This document shows, one piece after another, positions 41,303-50,656 of a DNA stretch of 64,000 nucleotides (position 1 is the first letter of the stretch; each line of letters opens with the position of its first letter). Source of the stretch: Nonomuraea sp. NBC_00507 (GTDB taxonomy: Bacteria; Actinomycetota; Actinomycetes; Streptosporangiales; Streptosporangiaceae); assembly GCF_036013525.1 (NCBI RefSeq), contig NZ_CP107853.1, forward strand, positions 10,106,001 to 10,170,000, written 5' to 3'. The notes beneath the pieces are model-generated. The model saw only the letters and a program-made list of their open reading frames with translations, was not told the origin of the DNA and did no database searches. The position numbers were made by a program, and so were the translations under genes.

Positions 41303-43890
41303 AGAGCCGCCTTTCCTGGCACGCACTGGAAGACATGGCGTCCCGCCCCGACCTCGATGGCGTTGTCCGGGTCGGTGGGCAGATGGACGGCGGCGGTGGT
41401 GTTCGCGGGCAACACCACCACGAGCGTCACCTGATCGCCGGTTCGTTTCCAGCTGACCTCGGCCCTGCCGTACGGGGTGTCGAGACTCGCGCCGGCGTGG
41501 GTGAGGCCGCCGCCGGGGCGAGGACGGATGACGAACCGGCGGTAACCCGGAGCCGCCGGGGCCAGGCCGGCGATGGTGCGGTGCATCCAGTCGGCGACGG
41601 CGCCGAACGCGTAGTGGTTGAAGGAGGTCATCTCGCCCGGGTTGACCGTGCCGTCGGGCAGCATGCTGTCCCAGCGTTCCCAGATCGTGGTGGCGCCCAT
41701 GGTGACCGCGTACAGCCAGGACGGGCACTCGGTCTGTAGGAGCAGCCGGTAGGCGTCCTCGACGGCCCCGGCGTCGGTGAGCGCGTCGCAGATGAGCGGC
41801 GTGCCGACGAAGCCGGTGCCGATGCGGTGACCGTTCGCCCGCACCAGCTCCACCAGCCGCTCCCCCGCGTGTGCGCGACGTTCTGCGCCGTCGAGGAGCC
41901 CGAAGCGCAGGGCGAGGGCGTAGGCCGTCTGGGAGTCGCTGCTCACTTTGCCGTCGCACGTCGCGTACACGGTGTCGAAGGCGGCCCGGACCCGCTCGGT
42001 CAGCTCGCGGTAACGGGCGGCGTCGCCGGTGCGGCCGAGCAGCGTGGCCGTCTCGGCGACCAGCCCGGCCGAGTGGACCAGGTAGGCGGTGGCGACCAGA
42101 GCCGGGTCGGTCTGCGCCTCGGAGGGCCGTTCGGGTGGGGCGGTCGGGTCGAGCCAGTCGCCGAGCTGCGGCCCGGTGTCCCACAGGAAACTCTCGCCGG
42201 CCAGGCCGGCGATCTGGTCCACCCAGGCACTCATGCTCGGGTACTGCTCGCGCAGCAGCTCGAGGTCGCCGGTGCGCTGGTAGAGGGTCCAGGGCACGAC
42301 GACCGCCGCGTCGCCCCACGCAGCTGTCGGCAGCACGTCGGGGACGGGCTCGAGCGCGATCCAGGGCACGAAGACGGGGACGGTGCCGTGGCGGCGGTGC
42401 TCGGCGGAGAGGTCGGCGAGCCAGGACTTCAGCGGACCGGCGCAGTCGTACAGGAAGGACGCTGTGGGGGCGAAGACCTGGATGTCGCCGGTCCAGCCGA
42501 GCCGCTCGTCGCGCTGGGGGCAGTCGGTGGGCAAGTCGACGTAGTTGCCGCGCATGCTCCAGCGGACGTTGTCGTGCAGGCGGCTGAGCAGCGGATCGGA
42601 ACAGTCGAAGTCGCCGATAGGCCGCATGTCGGTGTGGCAGACGACCGCCACGACGTCGCCGTGCCGGAGGTCTCCTGGCCATCCGTCGATCTGCGCGTAG
42701 CGGAAGCCGTGGACCGTGAAGCGCGGCTCCCAGGTCTCGGGCTCGGCGTCGCCGCGCAGGATGTAGCGGTCGTGGGCGGCGGCATGGCGCAGCGGTCGTA
42801 GTGCCAGGGCGCCATTGTCCAGGACTTCGGCATGACGCAGCGAGACGGTGTGCCCGGCCGGGCCCTGGACGCGGATGCGCAGCCGTCCGGCGATGTTCTG
42901 CCCGAAGTCCAGAATGGTCTCGCCGTTCGGGCCGGTGAGGACGCCGATCGGGTGAAGGACTTCGGTACGGCGTACGGGCGGCCCGGTCGGGGCGACCAGA
43001 AGGGCCGTATCGTGGTGGAGGACCTCGGCGGGCAACCAGGTGGAGGCGTCGAAGCCGGGCTCCGACCAGCCGTCGGGAAGCAGGCGGGCGTCGTGGGTCT
43101 CGCCGTCGTAGAGGCTCGCGGCCGTGACCGGGCCCGGTGCGCAGCGCCAGGCACTGTCGGTGGCGACCGTGTCCGTCGTGCCGTCGAGGTAGGTGATCTC
43201 CAGCTGGGCGATCAGCGAGGTGCGGTCGCCGTAGATGCCGGATCTGCCGCCGGCGAAGCCGATGCGGCCGCGGTACCAGCCGTCGGCGAGGGTGGCGCCG
43301 ATCGTGTTGGGGCCCTCGCGCAGCAGGGCGGTGACGTCGTGGGTACGGTAACGCAGGCGGTGGTGATAGCTGGTCCACCCGGGGGCGAGCACGTCGTCGC
43401 CGACGACCCGGCCGTTGATCTCGGCCTCGTACGTGCCGTGCGCGGTGACGTACAGGCGAGCGCGCTCGACCGGCCCGCGAAGGGTGAAGTCGCGGCGCAG
43501 CAGCGGCGCCGGGCCGTCGGAATCGGCGAGCAGGTCCCACGGCGGCGCCGCCGCCCTCGCCTGCCAGTCGGCCGGGTCGAGCAGCCCCGCCTCCACGTAT
43601 GACCAGGGGCTCCACCCGCTGGCCGAGCCGTCGGCGCCGTGCACGCGCACCCGCACGCCACGCCGCTCGCGCGAGCCCAGCGGTTCGCCCGGCCACGGGA
43701 CGAGGACCGACTCCCCCGACTCGACGAAGCCGGTGGAGGTGCCGTCGCTGAGCTCGATCTCGTACGCCTGCTGCAGCCAGCCGGGGATGTCGGTCTGGAT
43801 GATCCAAGACAGGCGCGGGGCATGCTCGCCGATGCCGAGAGGGTCTCGATGATGGTCGAAGGTGACCGGTTCGACGTTCAGGAAGGTCAT
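41299..43890 (-). CDS. GH78 alpha-L-rhamnosidase, cytoplasmic
   Basis: 863 residues, no signal peptide. The N-terminal Ig/beta-sandwich domains (PRLSWIIQTD, DEVLAPGW-like DDVLAPGWTSYHHRLRY) precede the (alpha/alpha)6 barrel. The signature DCPQRDERLGWTGD (456-469) contains the acidic residues of the active site, probably D456, D461 and E462. SFNHYAFGAVADWMHRTIAGL is the usual late motif, followed by a C-terminal jelly roll. It starts 1 bp after the permease stop and overlaps the esterase start. It would cleave terminal alpha-L-rhamnose from imported oligosaccharide. Confidence 0.93.
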   Translation of the reverse strand: MTFLNVEPVTFDHHRDPLGIGEHAPRLSWIIQTDIPGWLQQAYEIELSDGTSTGFVESGESVLVPWPGEPLGSRERRGVRVRVHGADGSASGWSPWSYVEAGLLDPADWQARAAAPPWDLLADSDGPAPLLRRDFTLRGPVERARLYVTAHGTYEAEINGRVVGDDVLAPGWTSYHHRLRYRTHDVTALLREGPNTIGATLADGWYRGRIGFAGGRSGIYGDRTSLIAQLEITYLDGTTDTVATDSAWRCAPGPVTAASLYDGETHDARLLPDGWSEPGFDASTWLPAEVLHHDTALLVAPTGPPVRRTEVLHPIGVLTGPNGETILDFGQNIAGRLRIRVQGPAGHTVSLRHAEVLDNGALALRPLRHAAAHDRYILRGDAEPETWEPRFTVHGFRYAQIDGWPGDLRHGDVVAVVCHTDMRPIGDFDCSDPLLSRLHDNVRWSMRGNYVDLPTDCPQRDERLGWTGDIQVFAPTASFLYDCAGPLKSWLADLSAEHRRHGTVPVFVPWIALEPVPDVLPTAAWGDAAVVVPWTLYQRTGDLELLREQYPSMSAWVDQIAGLAGESFLWDTGPQLGDWLDPTAPPERPSEAQTDPALVATAYLVHSAGLVAETATLLGRTGDAARYRELTERVRAAFDTVYATCDGKVSSDSQTAYALALRFGLLDGAERRAHAGERLVELVRANGHRIGTGFVGTPLICDALTDAGAVEDAYRLLLQTECPSWLYAVTMGATTIWERWDSMLPDGTVNPGEMTSFNHYAFGAVADWMHRTIAGLAPAAPGYRRFVIRPRPGGGLTHAGASLDTPYGRAEVSWKRTGDQVTLVVVLPANTTAAVHLPTDPDNAIEVGAGRHVFQCVPGKAAL

Positions 43891-43891
43891 G

Positions 43892-44719
43892 TCATCCCTT
43901 GATGGCGCCGGCGGTCATGCCGGCGACGATCTTGCGGTTGAAGAAGACGAAGGCCAGCAGCGGGGGAATCGTGATCAGGACGATGTCCATGAACAGCAGG
44001 TTCCATTGGGTGCTGTACTGGCTCTGGAAGTTGTAGAGGGTGACCTGCACGGTGGCGTTGTCGTCGCCGGGCAGGAAGTACAGCGGGTTGACGAAGTCGT
44101 TGAAGACGGCCACGGACGTGGTCAGGATGACCGTGATGGTGACCGGCCGCAGCAGGGGGAAGATCACCCGGAAGAACAGGGCGAGCCCCGTGCAGCCGTC
44201 GATCTGGGCGGCCTCGTCCAGTTCATGCGGGATGGCCGCGATGAAGGCGCGGAACAGCAGCACCGCGTACGACAGGCCGAAGGCGACCTCGACCAGGATC
44301 AGTCCGGGCAGGGTCTTGAACAGGCCGAGCCCTTGCAGCAGCCAGATCGTGGGCACGATCGCGGGCGGGATGATCAGCCCGGACAGCACCAGGAAGTTGG
44401 CCAGCGACCCGATCTTCCCGGCCCGGCGCTGCAGCACGAACGCGGCCATCGCGGCGAAGATCACGATCAGCGCGACCGACGCGACGGTGAGGACGGTGGA
44501 GTTGACGAAGGCGCGCAGCAGCACGTAGTCGCGCGCCTCGACGACCTCGACGAGGTTCTCCACCAGCCGCCACTCGCCCGGCCACCCGAAGTCCAGGTCC
44601 GCGGACTGCGCCTGATCCTTCACCGCGGTCAGCAGCATGAAGGAGAAGGGCACCAGGAAGATCGCGGTGGCCAGGACCAGTGCGACCGTCTCGGCGCTGA
44701 GCTTCTTGAGAGCTCTCAT
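43892..44719 (-). CDS. CUT1 ABC permease, MalG type (rhamnoside locus)
   Basis: 275 residues, ATG overlapping the upstream permease stop (ATGA). The first segment is TVALVLATAIFLVPFSFMLLTAVK. The EAA loop is LDEAAQIDGCTGLALFFRVIFPLLRP, and it ends VAGMTAGAIKG. Six membrane segments. It pairs with the MalF-type partner for uptake of rhamnose-containing sugars (substrate inferred from the GH78 genes). Confidence 0.92.
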   Translation of the reverse strand: MRALKKLSAETVALVLATAIFLVPFSFMLLTAVKDQAQSADLDFGWPGEWRLVENLVEVVEARDYVLLRAFVNSTVLTVASVALIVIFAAMAAFVLQRRAGKIGSLANFLVLSGLIIPPAIVPTIWLLQGLGLFKTLPGLILVEVAFGLSYAVLLFRAFIAAIPHELDEAAQIDGCTGLALFFRVIFPLLRPVTITVILTTSVAVFNDFVNPLYFLPGDDNATVQVTLYNFQSQYSTQWNLLFMDIVLITIPPLLAFVFFNRKIVAGMTAGAIKG

Positions 44720-45651
44720 ACGGCGACCTGCCTCTTGCCGAGGATGTAGTTCAGCGGGACGACGATGGCGGTGACCATGAGGAACAGCAGCACGTTGCCG
44801 GCCGTGGACAGGCCGAAGAAGCCGGCCTGGTACTGCTTGTAGATGATCGAGGCGATGGTGTCGCTGGTGAAGCCGGGCCCGCCGCGGGTCATCGTCCAGA
44901 TCAGGTCGAACGAGCGCAGCCCGCCGATGAAGGAGAGGATGATCACGGAGTAGGTGGCCGGCCAGCTCAGCGGCAGCGTGACGTGCCGGAAGCGGTGCCA
45001 GGCGCTGCCCCCGTCGACCGCGACCGCCTGGTAGTAGTCACGGGGAATCGACATGATCCCCGCGATGTAGATGACGGTGGCCAGGCCGACGCCCTTCCAC
45101 ACGTCCACCATCGCCACCGACAGCAGGGCAGAGTTGGCGTCGCCCAGCCAGTCCGGGCCGTCGATGCCGACCAGGGCGAGGGCCTTGTTGACCAGGCCGG
45201 TGTCCGGTCGCAGCAGCGCGCTGAAGGTGATGCCGACCGCGACCGTGCTCACCAGCACGGGGAAGAACACCACCGAGCGTAGGAAGCCGCGCAGCCGCAG
45301 CCGCGAGGTGAGCAGCACGCCCAGCAGCAGCCCGAGGACGACCTTCAGCCCGCTCGTGACCACGGCGTAGACGATGGTGTTCTGGAAGCCGATGCGCAGG
45401 TTCTGCTCCGCGAGGAAGTCCCGGAAGTTCTGGAGTCCGACGAAGGTGCTGTCGAACAACGTCCAGCGAGTGAGCGCGAAGTAGAAGGCCATGGCCGTCG
45501 GCACCAGGAAGATCACCAGGTAGACGACGGCGGCCGGCAGGTACAGCGCATAGGGGTAGGCCGACTTTCGCCTGGCCACCGGGCGGGCGTGCCGCTGTGC
45601 GGGCGGCGCGCCGGGCCCCGTGCGGGGCCCGGCTTGGTGCTTGGTCACCAC
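44716..45651 (-). CDS. CUT1 ABC permease, MalF type (rhamnoside locus)
   Basis: 311 residues from GTG 45651, which overlaps the lipoprotein stop by 7 bp. The basic N-terminus encodes GPRTGPGAPP, whose DNA forms a 9-bp hairpin. The first membrane segment is YALYLPAAVVYLVIFLVPTAMAFYF. The EAA-like loop is YQAVAVDGGSAWHRFRHVTLPLSWP, and TRGGPGFTSDTIASIIYKQ is the usual late loop. The EAA motif is degenerate (QAV). Confidence 0.92.
   Translation of the reverse strand: MVTKHQAGPRTGPGAPPAQRHARPVARRKSAYPYALYLPAAVVYLVIFLVPTAMAFYFALTRWTLFDSTFVGLQNFRDFLAEQNLRIGFQNTIVYAVVTSGLKVVLGLLLGVLLTSRLRLRGFLRSVVFFPVLVSTVAVGITFSALLRPDTGLVNKALALVGIDGPDWLGDANSALLSVAMVDVWKGVGLATVIYIAGIMSIPRDYYQAVAVDGGSAWHRFRHVTLPLSWPATYSVIILSFIGGLRSFDLIWTMTRGGPGFTSDTIASIIYKQYQAGFFGLSTAGNVLLFLMVTAIVVPLNYILGKRQVAV
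45611..45632 (-). promoter_or_regulatory. Perfect hairpin at lipoprotein/permease junction
   Basis: CCGGGCCCC (45611-45619), a 4-base loop and GGGGCCCGG (45624-45632). It lies inside codons 7-14 of the permease and just past the lipoprotein stop. It could act as an mRNA stabiliser or attenuator that keeps lipoprotein expression above permease expression, as intercistronic hairpins do in other sugar ABC operons. That role is inference. Confidence 0.45.
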
Positions 45652-46946
45652 CCTGCCAGGCCCAACTGCTTGGCCTGCTTCTCCACGTCCTTGTCGTACT
45701 GCGCGGCACCCTCGGCGGGCGGCGTCAGCCCGGAGCCGACCGCGACGGTGATCTGTTCCAGCGACGGGCCCTTGATGGGCGACAGGAACTCCAGCGCCGG
45801 CGCCGTAGCACCCTTGTCGATGTAGCCCTGCAGGTCCTTGGCCACCTGGATGGCGTCCTCAGGCAGCTTGGACCCCTTGATGCGATACGGCCCCGACGGC
45901 CGCACCGCCGCGGTCACGGCCTCCGTACCTGCCGGCGAGGCGACGAAGGCGAGGAACTTCTTGGCCGCTTCCAGGTGTTCGGTGGTCTTGGCGATGTAGA
46001 TGGCGGGGGGCTCCCAGACGGTGGCGCCGCTTTTGGCCGGGTCGGTGCCGGGGACGCCGAAGAAGCCGACGTCAGTGGCCGTCTGCGGGTTAGTGGCCAG
46101 AAGCGGCGGCAGCAGCGCGCTGAGCATCGCGTAGTGTGCGCCCTTGCCCTCGACCAGCATCTTCAGGCCCTGATCGAGGGTGGCCGAGCCGAAGCCCTTG
46201 TTGAGGTAATCCTTGGCGTGCACATCGGCGAGGTGCTGGAACCCGCCCTGCGCGGCGGGCGTGGTGGCGTACTTCGCCTTGCCCGCCGTGTAGTCCTGGG
46301 CGAAGGTCGGTGCCGCCGCCTGGACGTTGTAGTAGTCGGCGAGCACGAAGATCTGCGACGTCCACGTGTCCTTGAACGTGCTGATCACGGGGGTGATCCC
46401 GGCCGCCTTGATCTTGTCGTTGTTGGCCATGAACTCGGCCCACGTCTTGGGGATCTCCAGGCCCAGCTGGTCGTAGACCTTGCGGTTGTACAGGATGCCG
46501 CCGCCGGCGAGCGTCGTGGCGGGAACGCCGTACACCTTGCCGCCTTGCGTGACCACGGGCAGGTAGTCGGTCTGGACGTTGGCGAGGACGGGGTCATTGC
46601 TGAGATCGACGAGGGTCTGGGTGGGGTTGAGCGCCTGCAGCAATGAGCCCGAGTTGTACCAGAACACGTCCGTCATCTCGCCGGTGGACAGGCGGGTCTT
46701 GACGATGTTGTCGCCCTCGCTGCCGCCCGGCTGATGCTCCATCTCGATCTTGATGGTGGGGTTGGCCTTCATGAACGCGTTCGCCAGCGCCCTGGACGTG
46801 TCCACGGTCGACTGGTCGCTGCCCGTCATGAAGGAGAGGGTGACGGTGCCGTCAGCAGCGGGCTCCGAACCGGAGCCGCAGGAGGTCAGGGCCGCCATCG
46901 CGAGCACGGCCACGGCCGTCGCAAGCGTGCGGTGGGAGGTCTTCAC
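45645..46946 (-). CDS. CUT1 ABC sugar-binding lipoprotein (rhamnoside locus)
   Basis: 433 residues from GTG 46946 with GGAGGGG upstream. The lipobox is LTSC with Cys23. The mature fold begins TVTLSFMTGSDQSTVDTSRALANAFMKANPTIKIEM, with VYGVPATTLAGGGILYNRKVYDQLGLEIPKTWAEF in the hinge-proximal region. It is the first gene of a five-gene, tightly overlapping operon (lipoprotein, two permeases, GH78, esterase). The promoter at 46965-47050 has well-formed -35/-10 and several operators and matches the one at 50.7 kb. Confidence 0.92.
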   Translation of the reverse strand: MKTSHRTLATAVAVLAMAALTSCGSGSEPAADGTVTLSFMTGSDQSTVDTSRALANAFMKANPTIKIEMEHQPGGSEGDNIVKTRLSTGEMTDVFWYNSGSLLQALNPTQTLVDLSNDPVLANVQTDYLPVVTQGGKVYGVPATTLAGGGILYNRKVYDQLGLEIPKTWAEFMANNDKIKAAGITPVISTFKDTWTSQIFVLADYYNVQAAAPTFAQDYTAGKAKYATTPAAQGGFQHLADVHAKDYLNKGFGSATLDQGLKMLVEGKGAHYAMLSALLPPLLATNPQTATDVGFFGVPGTDPAKSGATVWEPPAIYIAKTTEHLEAAKKFLAFVASPAGTEAVTAAVRPSGPYRIKGSKLPEDAIQVAKDLQGYIDKGATAPALEFLSPIKGPSLEQITVAVGSGLTPPAEGAAQYDKDVEKQAKQLGLAGW

Positions 46947-46964
46947 ACACCCCTCCAGGGTTTA

Positions 46965-47050
46965 TTGAATCGTTTTAAGCGACTCCCCGATGCGGTTAAC
47001 GTAGGCGTTACGTGGAGGAGTGTCAAGACACATTTTGGGTAACGGTTCCC
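46965..47050 (-). promoter_or_regulatory. Promoter and operators of the rhamnoside operon
   Basis: Minus-strand order: box GGGAACCGTTACCC (47050-47037), 10 bp, -35 TTGACA (47026-47021), 17 bp, -10 TACGTT (47003-46998), 19 bp, operator TTAAAACGATTCAA (46978-46965), then 8 bp, GGAGG and GTG. The -10 region lies in GTAACGCCTACGTTAAC. A further site, GGAGAAACGTTACCT (about 47105-47091), lies upstream. The elements and spacings are nearly the same as at 50711-50808. Confidence 0.75.
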
Positions 47051-47124
47051 ATCCTTTTCCCAGGCCAGATCGCTGATATCGCGATTTTTTAGGTAACGTT
47101 TCTCCAGCTTCGCAAAGGAACGGC

Positions 47125-47155
47125 GCGCCGGGCCAGCACCCTGGTGGCCCGGCGC
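47125..47155 (-). terminator. Hairpin downstream of ADH gene
   Basis: GCGCCGGGCCA (47125-47135) pairs perfectly with TGGCCCGGCGC (47145-47155) over 11 bp, about 70 bp after the ADH stop. Confidence 0.6.
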
Positions 47156-47222
47156 TCGGCCATGGCCTCGCAGCCTGCGGCCCTGCCTTCACTCATCGGC
47201 GAGTCCTGGGTGCGCGCCCGGG

Positions 47223-48245
47223 TTACGGGCGCAGGAGCACCTTGATGGCGCGGCGTTCGTCCATGGCCTTGTAACCCTCGGCGGCCTCGTCGAGGGGCAG
47301 CTCAAGGTCGAAGACCTTGCCGGGGTCGATCTGACGGTTCGAGATGAGGTCGATGAGCTCCGGCAGGTACTGACGGACCGGGGCTGGGCCGCCGTGCAGG
47401 TGCACGTGGGAGAAGAACAGCTCCTCGCCGGGCAGTTCGACGCCGTGCGCGACGCCCACATAGCCGACATGCCCGCCGCCCCGGGTCGAGCGGATGGCCT
47501 GCATCATCGACTCCTGGGTGCCGACCGCCTCGACGACCGAGTGCGCGCCCAGGCCGCCGGTGAGCTCCTTGATCATCCTTACGCCCTCGTCACCGCGCTC
47601 GGTGACGATGTCGGTCGCGCCGAACTCGCGGGCGAGCTTCTGCCTCGGCTCGTGGCGGCTCATCGCGATGATCCGCTCCGCGCCGAGCTGCTTGGCGGCC
47701 AGCACCGCGAGCAGGCCGACCGCGCCGTCGCCGACCACCGCGACCGTCTTGCCGGGACCGGCCTGCGCGGCTACGGCACCGAACCAGCCGGTGCCCAGCA
47801 CGTCCGATGCGGCCAGGAAACTCGGGATCAGATCGTCGGAGGGGATATCCGGCGTGGCCACGAGCGTGCCGTCGGCGAGCGGGACGCGCAGCAGCTCCGC
47901 CTGGGCCCCGCCCGCGGTCGCGAACTCGCGATTGACGCAGGAGGTCTGGTAGCCGGTCCGGCAGATCTCGCAGGTGTTGTCCGAGGCGAAGAAGGACCCG
48001 ATCACGAACTGGCCGGGCTTGATCGTCTTCACCGCACCGCCGACCTCCTCGACGATGCCCACGTACTCGTGGCCCATCGGGGACGGCCCGTCCACGGCGT
48101 CGATCCCGCGATACGGCCACAGGTCCGACCCGCAGATACAGGTCGCGGGCAGGCGGATGATCGCATCGGACGGAGCGATGATCTTCGGGTCCTGGCGCTC
48201 TTCCACCCGGACGTCACCGGGGGCGTGCATCACGGCACCACGCAT
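47223..48245 (-). CDS. Zinc-dependent medium-chain alcohol dehydrogenase
   Basis: 340 residues. The catalytic zinc site is C38 in CICGSD with H59-E60 in GHEYVG. The structural zinc lobe has C92, C95 and C103, but the first ligand position is D89 instead of Cys. The Rossmann motif GDGAVG is at 172-177. It closely resembles actinobacterial Zn-alcohol dehydrogenases induced with XRE regulators. It is NAD(P)-dependent; the substrate is not defined. Divergent from an XRE/MmyB regulator, so redox or aldehyde stress control is likely. Confidence 0.92.
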   Translation of the reverse strand: MRGAVMHAPGDVRVEERQDPKIIAPSDAIIRLPATCICGSDLWPYRGIDAVDGPSPMGHEYVGIVEEVGGAVKTIKPGQFVIGSFFASDNTCEICRTGYQTSCVNREFATAGGAQAELLRVPLADGTLVATPDIPSDDLIPSFLAASDVLGTGWFGAVAAQAGPGKTVAVVGDGAVGLLAVLAAKQLGAERIIAMSRHEPRQKLAREFGATDIVTERGDEGVRMIKELTGGLGAHSVVEAVGTQESMMQAIRSTRGGGHVGYVGVAHGVELPGEELFFSHVHLHGGPAPVRQYLPELIDLISNRQIDPGKVFDLELPLDEAAEGYKAMDERRAIKVLLRP

Positions 48246-48391
48246 GATGGTTCTCCTTGCTGGATGAGATCTGGTTGATGGCTGTACACAACGACCCAGG
48301 AAACACCAACCACCCTTGACCAGGGAGTTCTTGATAAAAGGTGTACTGGCAGGGCACCCCTCCCGCCCGAAGGGCCGCCTAGCCTAAGAGG

Positions 48392-49288
48392 ATGGACAAC
48401 CGCAGCGAGATCCGTGAGTTCCTGACCTCACGCCGCGCCAAGATCAGCCCGCAGCAGGCCGGGCTTCCGTCCTACGGCATCCGCCGGGTGCCGGGCCTGC
48501 GCCGCGCCGAGGTCGCCCAACTGGCCGGGGTCAGCGTGGAGTACTACTCCCGCCTGGAACGCGGCGACCTGTCCGGGGTCTCCGACAATGTCCTCGACGC
48601 CCTGGCCCGCGCGCTGCGGCTCAACGACGAAGAACGCACCCACCTGGAGCACCTGGCCCGCGCCGCCGGACCCGCCCCGCGCCGCCGGCACCGCCCCGCC
48701 CCCTGCACCGTGCGGCCCAACGTGCAGCGGCTCCTGGACGCCATGACCGGCGCGCCCGCGTTCGTCCTGAACGGCCGCTGCGACCTTCTGGCCACCAACG
48801 CCCTCAGCCGCGCCCTGTTCGCTCCCATGATCGGCTCCGCACATGGCGCCACACCCAACTTCGGCCGGTTCACCTTCCTCGATCCCCAATCCCGCCTGTT
48901 CTGGGGCGACTGGGAACGCGCCGCCGACGAAACCGTCGCCCTCCTGCACGCCCAGGCCGGCCGCGACCCGTACGACAAAGACCTCACCGACCTGGTCGGC
49001 GAACTGTCCACCCGCAGCGACGACTTCCGCACCCGCTGGGCCCGCCACGACGTCCGCCAGCACCACCAGGGCGCCAAGCCCCTCCACCACCCCGTCGTCG
49101 GCGACCTCCACCTCACCTATGAATCCCTCGAACTGGCCGCCGACAACCTCCGCCTGGTCGCCTACGGCGCCGAACCCGGCAGCGACTCTGCAGACAAACT
49201 CCGCCTTCTGGCCAGCTGGGCCGCCTCCGACACCAGCGATCTCCAGCCTCACGAAGCCCCGGGCCGCCGACCGGCAGACCAGGCCTGA
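48392..49288 (+). CDS. XRE-family regulator with MmyB-like ligand-binding domain
   Basis: 298 residues. The N-terminal HTH reads [41 protein letters not shown]. The C-terminal MmyB-like PAS domain includes PAFVLNGRCDLLATNALSRALF, NFGRFTFLDPQSRLFWGDWERAA and LHHPVVGDLHLTYESLELA. This architecture typically controls an adjacent divergently transcribed oxidoreductase gene, here the ADH. AAGAGG lies directly before the ATG, so translation may be nearly leaderless. Confidence 0.9.
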   Translation: MDNRSEIREFLTSRRAKISPQQAGLPSYGIRRVPGLRRAEVAQLAGVSVEYYSRLERGDLSGVSDNVLDALARALRLNDEERTHLEHLARAAGPAPRRRHRPAPCTVRPNVQRLLDAMTGAPAFVLNGRCDLLATNALSRALFAPMIGSAHGATPNFGRFTFLDPQSRLFWGDWERAADETVALLHAQAGRDPYDKDLTDLVGELSTRSDDFRTRWARHDVRQHHQGAKPLHHPVVGDLHLTYESLELAADNLRLVAYGAEPGSDSADKLRLLASWAASDTSDLQPHEAPGRRPADQA

Positions 49289-49435
49289 CCATCCCCCAGC
49301 CGCACCATCTCCGGCTATCCGGCACCGGTGACCCTGACCCGGCGGCACCAGCCGGCGTCTCAGCGAAGCGCCACGGCTATCGCGACTCCGCGCGCCCCGA
49401 ATCCCGCCGCTCCAGACGGCGCGCCACCCGTTCGG

Positions 49436-50488
49436 CTACGGCTTCGGAGCATTCACCGAGCCCCCAGGCGGGGCCGTGGAAGTGCGGGCGACCAGGCTCG
49501 GGGTGACGGAGAAGCGCACGGGCGTCATGCGGCCCTCGATGCGTTCCAGCAGGAGCTTGCCCGCGGCGCGGCCCATCTCGGCGCCTTCCTGGTCAACGCT
49601 GGTCAGCGCGATGTTCGGCAGAGCGGCCAGGTGAGTGTTGTCGTAACCGGCGACTGAGACGTCCGCCGGGACGGACAGGCCGGCCTCGTGGAGCGCGGCG
49701 AGCGCGCCGAGCGCTGCCTGGTCAGCCCCCGCGAAGATCGCCGTCGGGCGGGAGGAACGGCTCAGCAGCTCACGGGCTCCCTCGTAGCCGCCTTTCTCGT
49801 GATAGAAGCTGGTGGCGATGGCGATCTCGTCGCCGAACCCGTGCTCGCGCATGACGCGTTCGTAGGTCGCCGACCGGATGTTGTGCAGCAGGTCGGCCGG
49901 CCTAGCCTGGCTGTCGTCCTGGTGCGTGATGTGCGCGATCCGGCGGTGCCCCAGCGCGATGAGGTGCTGCACGACGAGTTCGGCGCCCGCCTCGTCGTCA
50001 TCGAACACCGAGTCGTAGTACGACGACCGCTCGTGCCGTGCCAGCACCACGGTGGGCTTTTCCTTCGCCACCTCTTCCAGCCGCGGCTTCGAAGCGAGCG
50101 GGGCGACCATGATGATGCCGTCCACCTGGCGGTCCATGAGGGCGTCGACCGCCCGCCTCTCGACCTTGCGGGTGGCGCCTCCTTGGATCATGAACGCCTG
50201 GTAGTCGGTGTTCTCGAGATACTCGGTGAGGCCGTCGAGAATGTCGGCGAAGAACGGGTTCCTGATGTGCGGCAACACCAGCCCGATCGTGAAAGTGCGC
50301 CCCCGCATCCCCCGGGCGACGGCCTGCGGCCGATAGCCGAGCTCCTCGATGGCCGTCTTGACCCGGTCCTTCATGGCCGGGCTCACGCCGTAGGCGTTGC
50401 GGATCACCTTGGACACCGCCGTGACGGAGACCTGAGCATGGCTCGCCACATCGGCGATCGTCACTCGTCGTCGACCAGGCGCGGCCAT
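49436..50488 (-). CDS. LacI-family regulator, probable controller of rhamnoside genes
   Basis: 350 residues. The HTH reads RVTIADVASHAQVSVTAVSKVIRNAYGVS. The hinge is QAVARGMRGRTFTIGLVLP. The effector domain has RNPFFADILDGLTEYLENTDYQAF, VDGIIMVAPLASKPRLEEV and VSVAGYDNTHLAALPNIALTSVDQ. It lies between the two rhamnosidase loci. Operator-like sites of the same kind as in both rhamnoside promoters occur in its own upstream region (AAAACGTTTT at 50558-50567 and GGGTATCGTTACCC at 50657-50670), so it probably represses itself and both loci. Confidence 0.92.
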   Translation of the reverse strand: MAAPGRRRVTIADVASHAQVSVTAVSKVIRNAYGVSPAMKDRVKTAIEELGYRPQAVARGMRGRTFTIGLVLPHIRNPFFADILDGLTEYLENTDYQAFMIQGGATRKVERRAVDALMDRQVDGIIMVAPLASKPRLEEVAKEKPTVVLARHERSSYYDSVFDDDEAGAELVVQHLIALGHRRIAHITHQDDSQARPADLLHNIRSATYERVMREHGFGDEIAIATSFYHEKGGYEGARELLSRSSRPTAIFAGADQAALGALAALHEAGLSVPADVSVAGYDNTHLAALPNIALTSVDQEGAEMGRAAGKLLLERIEGRMTPVRFSVTPSLVARTSTAPPGGSVNAPKP

Positions 50489-50557
50489 GAAACTCCATTT
50501 CCCGAGACGTGTACCGATTCTACGAGCTCAGGGCATCGCTCAGCTTGGGCGCTTGAG

Positions 50558-50567
50558 AAAACGTTTT
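50558..50567. promoter_or_regulatory. Operator-like palindrome upstream of LacI gene
   Basis: AAAACGTTTT, perfect. On the LacI coding strand it reads CTTAAAACGTTTTC, sharing CTTAAAACG with the operator at the rhamnoside operon start. Confidence 0.6.
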
Positions 50568-50656
50568 AAGAGCCTACGTTCGCAGGCCGGTCCGACCACC
50601 CATGGCCGCGCCCTAGCCGTCCTCCTGTTCGCCGTGGTCAAGAGCTTGATCGGAAC

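Noticed and set aside
41303..43807. N-terminal part of a 1098-residue open frame joined to the alpha/beta hydrolase
   Set aside because: It is an out-of-frame shadow of the GH78 gene; the hydrolase starts at GTG 41302 with GTGA coupling.
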